The notes: generated by a model from the sequence alone, not told the origin. Counted from the first letter of the stretch, positions 7,675 to 19,929 are shown. The stretch is 64,000 nt of DNA from an uncultured Serinicoccus sp. (GCF_947500995.1 NZ_CANMUA010000005.1:186001-250000); one strand, 5' to 3'. Program-made: numbers and translations.

Positions 7675-8856
7675 TCAGTCCTCGAAGTCGGCCTGGTAGT
7701 CGGCGAAGGCCTGCGCCTCGCGCTGGACCAGCCGGTGCGGCTCGGCGTACACGTGCGCGAACATCTCCTCGTGCGGCGGGTCGGGCATCGTCTGGCAGGC
7801 CTTGCGGATCCGGGCGGCGAGCTCGTCGGCCTCCTCCTGGGTCCGCTCGATCCAGGCGTCGTCGACGGCGCCGGCGGCCCGGAGGTATGCCGTCATCCGG
7901 TCGATCGGGTCCTTCGCCCTCCAGGCGTCGACCTCGGCGGAGATGCGGTACTTGGTCGGGTCGTCGGAGGTCGTGTGGGCGCCCATCCGGTAGGTGAACG
8001 CCTCGATGAGCGTCGGGCCCTGGCCGCTGCGGGCGCGGTCGAGGGCGTAGCGGCTCACCGCGTAGCTGGCAAGCACGTCGTTGCCGTCGACCCGGATCCC
8101 GGGGAAGCCGAAGCCGTCGGCGCGGCGGTAGGGCGGGATGGTGAACTGCCGGTCGTTGGGTTCGGAGATGGCCCAGTGGTTGTTCTGGACGTAGAACACG
8201 ACCGGTGCGCCGGTGACCGCCGCGAAGACCAGCGACTCGTTGAAGTCGCCCTGCGCCGTGCCGCCGTCACCGGTGAAGGCCATGACCGCGGTGTCCCGCT
8301 CGGGGTCGCCGCTGCCGACCGCACCGTCCCGGTCGACGCCCATCGCGTAGCCGACCGCGTGCAGCATCTGGTTGCCGATGACGATGGTGTAGAGGTGGAA
8401 GTTGTTGTCGTTGGAGTCCCACCCGCCGTGGTTCACTCCCCGGAACATGCCGAGCAGGTTCTCCGGCGGCACCCCCTTGCACCAGGCCACGCCGTGCTCG
8501 CGGTAACCAGGGAAGGCGTAGTCCTGCGGCCGCATCGCCCGGCCGGCGCCGACCTGGGCGGCCTCCTGGCCGAGCAGGCTGGGCCACAGCCCCAGCTCGC
8601 CCTGGCGCTGGAGCGCGAATCCCTCGGCGTCGACCCGGCGGACGAGGATGAGGTCGCGCAGCAGCCCGCGCAGGTCGTCCTCGTCGAGGTCCTCGAGGTA
8701 TGCCGCGTAGGGCTCGGTCTGCGGCGTCACCTCGAGCCGGGTGCCGTCCGCGGCGAGGAACTGGACCATGTCCGGCCCGCCGTCGGTGATGTCCCGCTCG
8801 GGCGGCTCGTGGCCGGTGGGGGTGGCGCCCTCCGGCGCGACCTCGTCGTCGCTCAC
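7675..8856 (-). CDS. bkdA: 2-oxoacid dehydrogenase E1 alpha subunit (branched-chain/pyruvate type)
   Basis: The 393-residue subunit binds thiamine diphosphate: the motif runs from GDG at 196-198 to NN at 225-226 (GDGGTAQGDFNES ... VFYVQNN). DYAFPGYREHGVAWCKG (112-128) and the YRMGAHTTSDDPTKYR phosphorylation-loop region are typical of E1 alpha. The GTG at 8856 is supported by AAGGAG 7 nt upstream. It is the first gene of the E1alpha-E1beta-E2 operon. The 127-bp gap to the next gene holds only the start region; a TTGACG lies upstream, but I could not place a good -10 box. Confidence 0.9.
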   Translation of the reverse strand: MSDDEVAPEGATPTGHEPPERDITDGGPDMVQFLAADGTRLEVTPQTEPYAAYLEDLDEDDLRGLLRDLILVRRVDAEGFALQRQGELGLWPSLLGQEAAQVGAGRAMRPQDYAFPGYREHGVAWCKGVPPENLLGMFRGVNHGGWDSNDNNFHLYTIVIGNQMLHAVGYAMGVDRDGAVGSGDPERDTAVMAFTGDGGTAQGDFNESLVFAAVTGAPVVFYVQNNHWAISEPNDRQFTIPPYRRADGFGFPGIRVDGNDVLASYAVSRYALDRARSGQGPTLIEAFTYRMGAHTTSDDPTKYRISAEVDAWRAKDPIDRMTAYLRAAGAVDDAWIERTQEEADELAARIRKACQTMPDPPHEEMFAHVYAEPHRLVQREAQAFADYQADFED

Positions 8857-8983
8857 CCAAACACTCCTTCTGCCGTTGACCTGGCCGGAACGTTACCGCA
8901 GACGTCAACCTGACCTCGGGGCACGCCGCAGGAGCGGGGGTGCCGCGGCGTGCGGCGCCACCGGCGCCACCGGGCGCCGCGCG

Positions 8984-9367
8984 TCAGGCGCGGTCGCGCC
9001 CGTCCGGGAGGAGCATGCTGACGAACAGCGAGACGATCGAGATGATGATCGACCCGAGGATCGCGCTCCAGAAGAGGTCGTCGACGCTGAAGTCGAGACC
9101 CAGGACGCCGGAGAGCCAGGACGTCAGGAGCAGCATCAGCGCGTTGACGATGATGAGGAAGAGCCCGAGGGTCAGCACGATGAGCGGCAGCGAGAGCAGC
9201 TGGACCAGGGGCCGGACGACGGCGTTGACGAGGCCGAAGACGAGCGCGACACCGAGGATGGTGAGCAGCTGGGACAGTCCCCGGCCGCCGAACTCGATAC
9301 CCGAGACGATGGCGGAGGCGACCCAGAGGGCGACGCCGTTGGCGACGACGGAGGCGAGGAGCTTCAT
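8984..9367 (-). CDS. Phage-holin-like (PF04020-type) membrane protein
   Basis: The 127-residue protein has four hydrophobic helices with the pattern [20 protein letters not shown] followed by [19 protein letters not shown], which is typical of the 'phage holin family 4_2' proteins found in most actinobacterial chromosomes. The family name is historical; there is no phage context here and no lysis role is implied. ATG 9367 lies 6 nt after GATCAT on the minus strand, divergent from hisC. Confidence 0.8.
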   Translation of the reverse strand: MKLLASVVANGVALWVASAIVSGIEFGGRGLSQLLTILGVALVFGLVNAVVRPLVQLLSLPLIVLTLGLFLIIVNALMLLLTSWLSGVLGLDFSVDDLFWSAILGSIIISIVSLFVSMLLPDGRDRA

Positions 9368-9373
9368 ACCCGC

Positions 9374-9402
9374 ATGATCCCACGCAGCGGCGTCGTTACG
9401 CT
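9374..9402. promoter_or_regulatory. Divergent leaderless promoters of the holin-like gene and hisC/pat
   Basis: On the minus strand GATCAT (9374-9379) ends 6 nt before the ATG at 9367. On the plus strand TACGCT (9397-9402) ends 6 nt before the ATG at 9409. Both genes start from a gap of only 41 bp. Confidence 0.55.
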
Positions 9403-9408
9403 GACGAC

Positions 9409-10500
9409 ATGACCGAGCAGCCCAGCCCCGTCCGTCTGCGGTCCGCCCTGAGCGGCGTGCCCGCCTACGTCCCCGGGAAGCCGCCGGCGCCGGTCGAGGG
9501 GGTCACCGCCTACAAGATCTCCTCCAACGAGAACCCGCACCCGCCGCTGCCCTCGGTCATCGACGCGATCTCGCAGGCCGCGCAGAGCGTCAACCGCTAC
9601 CCCGACATGGGCGTGGTGGCGCTCACCGAGGCGTTGGCGGCCGACCTCGGGGTGCCGGCCGAGCAGGTCGCCACCGGCACCGGCAGCGTCGCCGTCCTCA
9701 CCCAGCTCGTCGCGATCACCTGCGACCCCGGCGACGAGGTCGTCTACGCGTGGCGCAGCTTCGAGGCCTACCCCATCGTCGTCGCGCTCCCCGGCGCGGT
9801 CTCGGTGCAGGTGCCGCTGGACGAGCACGCCCGGCACGACCTGGACGCGATGGCCGACGCCATCACCGAGCGGACCCGGCTCGTCCTCGTGTGCACCCCC
9901 AACAACCCGACCGGCCCGGCGGTGCGCGCCGACGAGCTGGAGGCCTTCCTCGACCGGGTGCCCGAGGACGTGCTCGTCGTCATCGACGAGGCCTACCTCG
10001 AGTTCACCACCGAGGAATCGGTGCCGGACGCGCTCGCGGTCGCCCGCGACCGACCCAACGTCGTCGTGCTGCGCACCTTCTCCAAGGCCTACGGGCTGGC
10101 CGGGCTGCGGGTGGGGTATGCCGTGGCGCACCCCGAGATCGCCACCGCCCTGCGCAAGGCGGCGACCCCCTTCGGGGTGACCGACCTGGCGCAGCAGGCG
10201 GCGATCGCGAGCCTCGAGGCGCGCGACGAGCTGCTCGCGCGGGTGGAGGAGCTCGTCGCCGAGCGTGAGCGGGTCGTCGGCGCGCTGCGCGAGCAGGGCT
10301 GGGACGTCCCCCAGGCGCAGGGCAACTTCTGCTGGCTGCCGCTCGGCGACGACGCCGTGCCCTTCGCCCAGGCCGCGCAGGCGCGCGGCCTCATGGTGCG
10401 TCCGTTCGCCGGCGACGGGGTGCGGTGCACCATCGGCGAGACCGAGGCCAACGACCGGCTCGTCGACGTGGCGCGGGAGTGGCTCTCGACGCAGGGCTGA
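9409..10500 (+). CDS. pat: Histidinol-phosphate / aromatic aminotransferase (HisC/Pat family)
   Basis: The 363-residue fold-type I aminotransferase has [12 protein letters not shown] (35-46), CTPNNPTGP (162-170), IDEAYLEF (192-199) and the PLP lysine K226 in [16 protein letters not shown]. HisC-like enzymes convert imidazole-acetol phosphate to histidinol phosphate; the actinobacterial Pat branch makes aromatic amino acids. No his genes are nearby, and the YKISSNENP opening is common in Pat proteins, so I favour Pat. It is monocistronic with its own leaderless promoter. Confidence 0.85.
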   Translation: MTEQPSPVRLRSALSGVPAYVPGKPPAPVEGVTAYKISSNENPHPPLPSVIDAISQAAQSVNRYPDMGVVALTEALAADLGVPAEQVATGTGSVAVLTQLVAITCDPGDEVVYAWRSFEAYPIVVALPGAVSVQVPLDEHARHDLDAMADAITERTRLVLVCTPNNPTGPAVRADELEAFLDRVPEDVLVVIDEAYLEFTTEESVPDALAVARDRPNVVVLRTFSKAYGLAGLRVGYAVAHPEIATALRKAATPFGVTDLAQQAAIASLEARDELLARVEELVAERERVVGALREQGWDVPQAQGNFCWLPLGDDAVPFAQAAQARGLMVRPFAGDGVRCTIGETEANDRLVDVAREWLSTQG

Positions 10501-10510
10501 GCGGCGCGCG

Positions 10511-10555
10511 CCTCGGGGACCTGTGCCTCGGGGACCTGTGCCTCGGGGGCGCGAG
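10511..10555. repeat. 15-bp tandem repeat after pat
   Basis: The unit CCTCGGGGACCTGTG is present twice in tandem (10511-10540), followed by a degenerate third copy. It fills the 57-bp gap between the convergent pat and membrane-protein genes. Confidence 0.65.
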
Positions 10556-10557
10556 CC

Positions 10558-10956
10558 TCAGGTGTGACGGTTGCCGAGCATGCGCCGCGTGAGCGTCGCC
10601 ACGGCATACGTCATCCCCCAGCTCGTGGCGCCGACGACGAGCGTCGGGAGGAGCACCCCCTGACCCTGCTGGGCCACCGCGAGCCCGAAGAACCACGGCA
10701 CCGTCATCCCGACCGCCCCGGCCGTGGCCATCATCCAGCCGCGTCCCCGCGGGCCGGCGATGAGCTGGGCCGCGACCGCCATGACGGCGAGGTTGCCGTA
10801 GGCCATGAGGACCTGGAAGACCTCGCCGGACCCGCGCTGCACGCTCCAGGACTGGCCGGCCACCCAGGCGAGGATCCCGCCCAGCAGCATGACCGGCAGG
10901 CCCTTGCGCAACGAGCCGGTGGCCACGGCGCTGGAGCCGTGGGGGGAGAGTGACAT
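10558..10956 (-). CDS. Small four-helix membrane protein of unknown function
   Basis: The 132-residue product has about four membrane helices (22-36, 47-66, 73-93, 102-120) and short polar loops. I do not recognise the family. The ATG at 10956 is backed by AAGGAGG 4 nt upstream and a TATCGT -10 box at 10978-10983, so unlike several neighbours it has a leader. It is divergent from the methylmalonyl-CoA mutase operon. Confidence 0.7.
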   Translation of the reverse strand: MSLSPHGSSAVATGSLRKGLPVMLLGGILAWVAGQSWSVQRGSGEVFQVLMAYGNLAVMAVAAQLIAGPRGRGWMMATAGAVGMTVPWFFGLAVAQQGQGVLLPTLVVGATSWGMTYAVATLTRRMLGNRHT

Positions 10957-10977
10957 CGGGCCTCCTTCGGTTCCTCC

Positions 10978-11023
10978 ACGATAGTCGGCCCCGGGACCGG
11001 CGGGTCCACGGCGGCGTTACGAT
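10978..11023. promoter_or_regulatory. Divergent promoters of the membrane-protein gene and the mutA operon
   Basis: TATCGT on the minus strand (10978-10983) and TACGAT on the plus strand (11018-11023) are the two -10 candidates. The plus-strand box predicts a leader of about 30 nt with GAGGGAGAG just before the ATG at 11063, which favours that start over the GTG at 11033. Confidence 0.5.
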
Positions 11024-11062
11024 CCAGGTGCCGTGTCCGTCACTCGAGGGAGAGCGCCACCG

Positions 11063-13095
11063 ATGGAGGAGACCATCCAGCCGGCCGAGGACGTCGTGGA
11101 CGCGCTGCCCGAGGTGCTCGCGCTGGCCTCGTCCTTCCCCGGGGCCACCCGCGAGCAGTGGCTGGAGCAGGTCGTCCGGGTGCTCAACCGGCGGCGCCCC
11201 GCGGACCGGCAGCTCTCCGCCGAGGAGTGCCTCGACGCGCTGCGCACGCGCACGGTCGACGGGCTGACGATCGAGCCGCTCTACCCCCCGACCGGGCGCG
11301 ACCTGGGCGAGCCCGGCGTCGCCCCCTTCCGGCGGGGCACCACGGTCCGCACCGACGGCGCGTGGGACGTGCGCGCCCTGCACGACGACCCGGACACCGT
11401 GGCCGGCGCGGAGGCGGTGCTGACCGACCTCGAGCGGGGCGTCACCTCGCTGTGGGTGCGGGTCGGCGCCGGCGCGGTCGCCCCGGCCGACCTCGGCCGG
11501 CTCCTCTCCGGCGTCGAGCTGGGTCTCGCGCCCGTCGCCGTCTCCAGCGAGGACGACCAGGGCACCGCGGCACGCGCGCTGCTCGCGGTCTCCGTCGAGC
11601 GCGGTATGCCGCTCGCGCCGGGCAGCAACCTCGGGCTCGACCCGGTGGCGCACGCCGCGGTGACGGGCACCCCCGTGGACGTCGCGGGGGTGGGCGAGCT
11701 CACCCGTCACGTCCTGGACGACCACCCCGGGGTGCGCGCCGTCACGGTGGACGCCTGCGTCTACCACGACGCGGGCGGCTCGGACGTCGACGAGCTGGGC
11801 CTCGCGGTCGCCAGCGGCATCGCCCACCTGCGGGTCCTGGAGGCCGCCGGGGTGGGGCCGGAGCAGGCGGCGGACCAGCTGGACTTCCGGGTGTCGGCGG
11901 GCGCCGACCAGTTCCTCACCATCGCCCGGCTGCGGGCGCTGCGGGTGCTGTGGGCCCGGGTCCTGCAGGAGTGCGGGGTCCCGGCCGCGCGCCGGGGGGC
12001 CCGCCAGCACGCGGTCACCTCGTGGCGGATGCTCACCCGCGACGACCCGTGGGTCAACATGCTGCGGGCGACGACCGCGACCTTCGCCGCGGCGGCCGGG
12101 GGCGCCGAGGCGGTCACGGTGCTGCCCTTCGACCACGTCCACGGCTACCCCGACGCCTTCTCCCGGCGGGTCGCGCGCAACACCCAGGTCGTGCTCGCCG
12201 AGGAGGCCGGCATCGGGCGGGTCACCGACCCCGCCGGGGGCTCGGGCTACGTCGAGTCCCTCACCGACGACCTCGCGGCCCGGGCCTGGGAGTTCGTGCA
12301 GCGGGTCGAGGCGGAGGGCGGCCTGGTGCGGGCGCTGGACCACTCGTCGCTGGTGCAGGACGTGCTCGCCGCGAGCCGGGAGGAGCGGGCCCGGCGTGTC
12401 GCCGACCGCACCGCGCCCCTCACCGGGGTGAGCAGCTTCCCCGCCACCGACGAGACGCCGCTGGTGCGGGTGCCGCGGCTCGCGCCGGTCACGGGCGGTC
12501 TGCCGCGGGTGCGCGACGCCGCGGTCTTCGAGGCGCTGCGCGACCGGTCCCGCGCGCACGAGCAGGAGCACGGCACGCCGCCGCAGGTCCTGCTCGTCGC
12601 CATCGGCACCCGGCGCGACTTCGGGGCCCGCGAGACCTTCACCACCAGCCTGCTCGCGGCGGGCGGGATCCGTGGGGTGCTCGTCGAGGTCGACGGGGTC
12701 GCCGACGGGAACGCCGACGGGGTCGCTGACGCCGAGACCACCCAGGTCGCCGACGCCGCAACCACCCAGGTCGCCGACGCCGCCGAGGTCCTCGCGACCG
12801 CCATCCGCGAGGCCGGGTCGTCGGTCGCGATCCTCACCTCCAGCGCCGAGCGCTACGCCGAGCACGGTCCCGCCCTCGCCCGCGCCGTGCGCGAGGCCGG
12901 CGCGAGCACGGTCCTGCTCGCCGGGTCCGAGCGCGAGCTGGGCGACACCGACGAGCGGCCCTCCCCCGCCGACACCTCCGAGGATGCCGGTGCGGACGAC
13001 CGTCCCGACGCGCCCCTCGTCGACGGCACGGTGCGGGCCGGCATGGACGTGGTCGCCTTCCTCGACGACCTGCTCGACACCCTGGAGGTGGCCCG

Positions 13096-13099
<4 letters not shown>
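11063..13099 (+). CDS. mutA: Methylmalonyl-CoA mutase small (beta) subunit
   Basis: The 678-residue protein aligns by eye with the non-catalytic small subunit of heterodimeric methylmalonyl-CoA mutase, which interconverts (R)-methylmalonyl-CoA and succinyl-CoA with the large subunit. Typical blocks are [14 protein letters not shown], the TIM-barrel segment [31 protein letters not shown] and [17 protein letters not shown]. The cobalamin-type C-terminal domain is vestigial. A short Val/Asp/Ala repeat ([20 protein letters not shown]) sits near residue 560. I chose ATG 11063 over GTG 11033 because of its GAGGGAGAG site. It overlaps mutB by 4 nt. Confidence 0.9.
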
Positions 13100-15496
<2,397 letters not shown>

Positions 15497-15504
<8 letters not shown>

Positions 15505-16573
15505 GCCGGTCGACGTCGACGACCTCGCCCGGGGCGTCACCTCGGGCTCGCGTGCGCACCTGGCGCGCGCGATCACCCTCGTCGAGTCGACCCACCCCGA
15601 CCACCGCGCCGCCGCCCGCGACCTCCTGCGCCGCCTCGCCCCCACGACGGGTGGGACGGCATACCCGCAGGTCGGGACCGGTTCCCCGCCTGACGACGGG
15701 ACCTCGGCCACCCCGTCGGTGCGCCTGGGCATCTCCGGGGTGCCGGGCGCGGGCAAGTCGACCTTCATCAACGCCCTCGGGCTGCGGCTGATCGACGAGG
15801 GGCACCGGGTCGCGGTGCTGGCCGTCGACCCCTCCTCCGCGCGGTCGGGCGGGTCGATCCTCGGCGACCGGACCCGGATGGGCGAGCTGTCCGCCTCCCC
15901 CGACGCCTTCGTCCGGCCCTCGCCGACCGGCCTGCACCTGGGGGGCGTCGCCCGGGCCACGCGGGAGTCGATGATCGTGGTCGAGGCGGCCGGGTTCGAC
16001 GTCGTCGTCGTCGAGACCGTCGGGGTCGGGCAGTCCGAGGTGGCGGTGGCCGAGATGGTCGACACCTTCCTGCTCCTCACGCTGGCCCGCGCCGGCGACC
16101 AGCTGCAGGGGATCAAGCGCGGCATCCTCGAGATCGCCGACGTCATCGCGGTCAACAAGGCGGACGGCCCGCACGCCGCCGAGGCCCGCGGCACCGCCCG
16201 TGAGCTGGCCATCGCGATGCGACTGCTCCGCGGCGGGGAGGGCGAGCGTCGGGTCCCCGTGCTCACCTGCAGCGCCCTGACCGCCGACGGCCTCGACGAG
16301 GTATGGCGTGAGGTCCTCGCCCATCGCGCCCACCTCGAGTCCTCGGTCGAGGGTGGTCTCGCGCAGCGCCGTGGGGAGCAGCAGCTGCAGTGGCTGTGGG
16401 CGCTGCTGCAGACCGAGCTGTGGTCGACGTTCCGCGGCGCGCCGGCCGTGCGTGAGGCGGCCGCGGAGGTCGAGCAGGAGATCCGCGGGCAACGGCTGAG
16501 TGCGGTCGAGGGGGCGCAGCGGATCCTCGAGGCCTTCGCCCGGTCGGCCGCCGACCTGCCCTGGTCGCGCTGA
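15497..16573 (+). CDS. meaB: MeaB-type GTPase chaperone of methylmalonyl-CoA mutase
   Basis: The 358-residue G3E-family GTPase guards the mutase by coupling GTP hydrolysis to B12 cofactor loading and exchange. It has the P-loop GVPGAGKST at 81-89, [27 protein letters not shown] and the NKAD specificity motif. I chose GTG 15497, which overlaps the mutB stop by 8 nt and places the typical family start ([22 protein letters not shown]) at once. Upstream starts would lie deep inside mutB. It closes the mutA-mutB-meaB operon. Confidence 0.9.
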
Positions 16574-16914
16574 CGGGGCCACCCCGGGTCATCGGCGCGC
16601 ACCGGCGCGGCCACGCCTGACTCCTACCCCTGACTCCCACACCGGCCGTGACGGTCCTGCCGTTCGCACCCGTCCCACGATCGCTGCCTGCACACCTCCA
16701 CTGCCCGGACGCCTCCCCCTCCCCCGCCGCCCAGAGATCCTGGCCGTCCGCACCCCGCCAGCCCCATGCCTGCCGACCCCCGCTCGCCACAGCCCACCTG
16801 TCCACATCCCACCCGCACCCTCCACGCCTGGCGACCCCCGCTCGCCAACGCCGTCCACATCCCACCCGTACACCTCGGGTTCTCCACAGGAGGGCGTGTC
16901 GGAGAACAGATCTT
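16574..16914. other. Non-coding spacer with degenerate direct repeats before the HNH gene
   Basis: This C-rich stretch of about 340 bp has no convincing gene. CGACCCCCGCTCGCCA occurs at about 16773 and 16832, and GTCCACATCCCACCCG at about 16800 and 16853, giving a degenerate 55-60 bp tandem duplication. I saw no clear terminator for meaB. Confidence 0.5.
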
Positions 16915-16928
16915 CGAACATGTGTTCT
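16915..16928 (+). promoter_or_regulatory. LexA (SOS) box, CGAACATGTGTTCT
   Basis: The 14-mer matches the Gram-positive/actinobacterial LexA operator pattern CGAAC-N4-GTTCG at every position but the last. It abuts the TATAGT -10 box (16928-16933), where bound LexA would block RNA polymerase. It lies 73 bp before the GTG of the DUF222/HNH gene. Confidence 0.75.
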
Positions 16929-16933
16929 ATAGT
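16928..16933 (+). promoter_or_regulatory. -10 box TATAGT of the HNH gene
   Basis: TATAGT is close to consensus and shares one base with the end of the LexA box. It predicts a transcript start near 16940 and a leader of about 60 nt that carries a GGGAAGGGAAGG purine run before GTG 17001. Confidence 0.65.
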
Positions 16934-17000
16934 GGAGCCAGATCGACACCAGGACGCCACAGGGGGTGGCGTCCCCTCGGGAAGGGAAGGGGGTGCGATC

Positions 17001-19259
17001 GTGGCGACCGTCAGTCCAGCGGACCAGGCCAGGGCGCACTCTCTCCTGCGACACGCCTTGCGCATGACCGGGATGAACCCGGCGTCGGTCGACGCCATGG
17101 CCCAGGCAGCGCTCGCGGTGGGGGCGGTCGACTCGGGCTCCCCGCTCGGGTCCGCCGCTGTTCTCGGCACGCCTCCCTCCCCCATCCCCACGCCGCAGAC
17201 TCCCCACCGCGCCGGTCCGACCGCCTCTGGCACCGCCGAGCCATCGGTCGGCACGGTCACGCCCATCTCGTCCGTCGACGACCACCTCGCCCGCGCCCGC
17301 GCCCTGCTGTCGGTCATCGAGGGTGTGACCCAGACGGCGGCCCGCCTCGACGCCGCCCTCGTGCTGGCGACCCGGCACCAGACCGCCGCGATCGGGCGGT
17401 CCCTGCTCGCCGAGCGGGACGTCAGCTCACCCGAGGACCTCAGCACCCACCAGCGGCTCCGCTGGCGGGCCCGCGCCAAGGCGTTGTCGCGGCACGAGAT
17501 CGAAGCGGCCACGGGCTGGGGTGCCGGCGAGGTCGTGGACCTGGTCGGGCTGGCGACAGCACCCCGCGAGGCGGCCCAGCCGGCGATCCACGCCATGGCC
17601 ACAGGCGTCGCGCCCTGGCGTCTGGCGCGCTCCTTCTGGCGAGACTGCGGTGCCCTCGGCACCGACGAGGCCGCTCACGTGGCGGAGGTCCTCTTCGGGA
17701 CCGACGCGGAGTCGTGCGCGCCGGAGCGCCTCGACCCCGACGGCGCGCTCAGTGAGGCCCCGTGGTTCCACCGGGAGTTCCGCGCGGCCCTGCGCCGCGA
17801 GGTGACCCGCGTGCGGGGCACCGACCTGGTCGCCGCCAGGGCGGAGCGTGAGGCAGCCCTGGCCGGCCGGAGCATGGGGGTCACCATCGACGAGAACGGC
17901 ACCGGCATCGTCACGCTGCTCGGGTCCGCCCTGCAGGCGACGGCGATCGCCGACCGCATCGACCAGGCGGCGCGTCGTGCGCGGGCCTCCGGAGACGAGC
18001 GCACCCTGCCCCAGCTGCGCGCCGACATCGGGCTGTCACTCATGCTGCACGGCACGGTGACGCCACCGGACACCACGGCACCACGGCCACCCCGCCCGCT
18101 CGCGGGCTCGGCACCTGAGTCTGCACCTCCGGAGGACACGACCACCACAGGGCTTCGCTGGAGCCCGGAGCTGGCCCAGGTCTTGTCCGGTATGCCGTCA
18201 GCCACCCTCCAGGTCATCGTTCCCTACGCCGCGGTTCACGGCGGTCCACGGCTGACATCGACCGCGGCGTCCGAGCACGCTCCCGCGCCGCCGGACCCAC
18301 TCGTCGAACCGCCCGGCCCACCCGTCGAGCCACCCGACACCACGTCCATCGACGACCTCCTGACCGTCGGCCAGGTGCTCGGGGCGCACTCTGCCTACAT
18401 CTCTGCCGACCAGGTCCACGACCTGGCCGTGCTCCCCGGCACCGTCCTCGAGCGGCTCCTCGTCGATCCGGCCGACGGTCGGTGCGTCGAGCGCTCGCTC
18501 GAGCGCTACCGCCCCGACGCCGCGATGCGGGCCCAGATCCTCGCGGCGGACGTCACCTGTCGAGCACCCGGCTGTCTGGTGCACGCGGGAGCGTGCCAGC
18601 TCGACCACGTCATCGAGCACGGAGCCGCCGGAGGGGTCACGGCCGAGACCAATCTCGTGCCCCTGCACGTCGGGCACCACCACCCCAAGACCCTCAAGGC
18701 ATGGGACAGCTCGCTCGCCGAGAACCGCAACATGACGTGGACGAGCCTGCTGGGCCGGCTCTACCGCACGCGGTCCCACGACTACCGCCAGTACGTCCAC
18801 CGCGTCACTGACGCCCTCGACCGCGTCCATGCCGCGTCGACAACAGACCCTGCCGACCGGCTGCCCCAGGTCGATCGCGAGATCCTGCTGACCCTGGCGT
18901 TCAGGGCAGCGGGTGAGGGGTTGCAGGCCGGCGACGACACCGTCGAACCGGACGAGGGGCGGTTCGGCGGGTGGGGCTTCGTCTCCCTGACCCACACCGA
19001 TGACCGAGGTATGCGTCGGTCCGGGCCGAGCGGCGCGCTCCTGGCCGAGCGCGCCGCGGCGCAGGCGGCCTCCCAGCTCTCCTCCGACGGCAGTGCCTCG
19101 CAGGGCCAGACGTCCGACCCGTTACCGGGCCGCTCGTCCGACCCGTCACAGGAACAGACCTCCGGCCCGTCGCCGGACCGAGTGTCCGACCCGCCGCAGG
19201 ACCGGCGCGACCGGTCGGCGGAGCGCCTACGTCGGGACGAAGGGCCCCCACCCTTCTGA
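17001..19259 (+). CDS. DUF222 / HNH endonuclease domain protein (13E12 repeat family)
   Basis: The 752-residue protein combines a DUF222 region (about 93-430) with an HNH nuclease motif near 518-563 (CRAPGCLVHAGACQLDHVIEH then NLVPLHVGHHH). 13E12-family proteins are abundant in actinobacteria, and some mycobacterial members have LexA boxes; their function is unsettled and a mobile homing-endonuclease origin has been proposed. GTG 17001 is supported by a strong purine-rich site 8-20 nt upstream. Proline/serine-rich inserts near 360-450 and a repetitive SSDPSQEQTSGPSPD-like tail look disordered. It is monocistronic. Confidence 0.88.
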   Translation: MATVSPADQARAHSLLRHALRMTGMNPASVDAMAQAALAVGAVDSGSPLGSAAVLGTPPSPIPTPQTPHRAGPTASGTAEPSVGTVTPISSVDDHLARARALLSVIEGVTQTAARLDAALVLATRHQTAAIGRSLLAERDVSSPEDLSTHQRLRWRARAKALSRHEIEAATGWGAGEVVDLVGLATAPREAAQPAIHAMATGVAPWRLARSFWRDCGALGTDEAAHVAEVLFGTDAESCAPERLDPDGALSEAPWFHREFRAALRREVTRVRGTDLVAARAEREAALAGRSMGVTIDENGTGIVTLLGSALQATAIADRIDQAARRARASGDERTLPQLRADIGLSLMLHGTVTPPDTTAPRPPRPLAGSAPESAPPEDTTTTGLRWSPELAQVLSGMPSATLQVIVPYAAVHGGPRLTSTAASEHAPAPPDPLVEPPGPPVEPPDTTSIDDLLTVGQVLGAHSAYISADQVHDLAVLPGTVLERLLVDPADGRCVERSLERYRPDAAMRAQILAADVTCRAPGCLVHAGACQLDHVIEHGAAGGVTAETNLVPLHVGHHHPKTLKAWDSSLAENRNMTWTSLLGRLYRTRSHDYRQYVHRVTDALDRVHAASTTDPADRLPQVDREILLTLAFRAAGEGLQAGDDTVEPDEGRFGGWGFVSLTHTDDRGMRRSGPSGALLAERAAAQAASQLSSDGSASQGQTSDPLPGRSSDPSQEQTSGPSPDRVSDPPQDRRDRSAERLRRDEGPPPF

Positions 19260-19317
19260 GCGGAGCGTCCTCGACGGTCACCGCCCTCCTGAGCAGAGCG
19301 CCCTCGACGGTCACCGC
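19255..19317. repeat. Two-copy direct repeat of about 30 bp after the HNH gene
   Basis: CTGAGCGGAGCGTCCTCGAC and CTGAGCAGAGCGCCCTCGAC each precede GGTCACCGC, with copies starting at about 19256 and 19289. They lie between convergent genes. GACGGTCGACCC is repeated further on, to about 19375. Confidence 0.55.
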
Positions 19318-19416
19318 GACGGTCGACCCGGTCCACGCCGTCCCCACCCTCGTTCGAGGACGGTCGACCCGTCGACAAGGACCGACCGGTGAGCGCGTCC
19401 GCCGCGCAGGCGGAGC

Positions 19417-19923
19417 TCAGCCCTCGTGGACCGGTGACACGCCCTCACCCGCATAGGTCACGACCTGACCCGGACGGATCTGCGTGCCCCGGCGCATGAC
19501 GACCTCGCCGTCGACCTCGACCTCGCCGTTCTCGATGACCATGCGCGCCATCGCGCCGTCGGGCACCAGGCCGGCCAGCTTGAGCAGCTGCCCCAGCCGG
19601 ATGCTCTGGTCGCGGATCCCCACCGTGGCGACCCCGTCGCCCTCCGCCCCCTCGACGAGATCGGCGTGCTCGGGGTGACGCTCGAGGTAGTCCGGGACGA
19701 ACGGGCAGGTCGGACGGACCTGCAGGCCCTCGGCGCGCGCATACTGCAGCGCCTCCTCGACGAGGCGACCGCCGAGGCCCTGGCCGCGGGCCGTGGGGTC
19801 GACCACGGTGTGCTGGAGATCGATGACGCCGTCGGTCAGCTCGTAGGACAGGTAGCCGATCGAGCGGTCACCGTCCTGGGCTTCCCAGCGGCTCCGGTCG
19901 GCGAGATGGACGATCTGCGTCAT
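19417..19923 (-). CDS. GNAT-like N-acetyltransferase fused to an S4 RNA-binding domain
   Basis: The 168-residue protein has two parts. Residues 1-95 match the small GNAT (YjdJ/NATD1-like) fold: IGYLSYELTDGVIDLQHTVV, then the acetyl-CoA loop ARGQGLGGRLVEEAL and a CPFVPDYLERHPEH ending. Residues about 105-165 match a YbcJ-like S4 domain (IRLGQLLKLAGLVPDGAMAR, then NGEVEVDGEVVMRRGTQIRPG). The two are usually separate genes. The ATG at 19923 follows a TACCCT box by 6 nt, so the message is probably leaderless. The substrate and RNA partner are unknown. Confidence 0.82.
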   Translation of the reverse strand: MTQIVHLADRSRWEAQDGDRSIGYLSYELTDGVIDLQHTVVDPTARGQGLGGRLVEEALQYARAEGLQVRPTCPFVPDYLERHPEHADLVEGAEGDGVATVGIRDQSIRLGQLLKLAGLVPDGAMARMVIENGEVEVDGEVVMRRGTQIRPGQVVTYAGEGVSPVHEG

Positions 19924-19929
19924 GGGTCC

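Noticed and set aside
8984-9367. Holin-like protein as evidence of a prophage
   Set aside because: No other phage genes, attachment sites or integrase are present; this family is chromosomal in most actinobacteria.
10391-12865. 824-codon minus-strand open frame across pat and mutA
   Set aside because: Two well-recognised genes occupy the other strand, and the composition (Arg, Gly, His, Asp) is that of a shadow frame.
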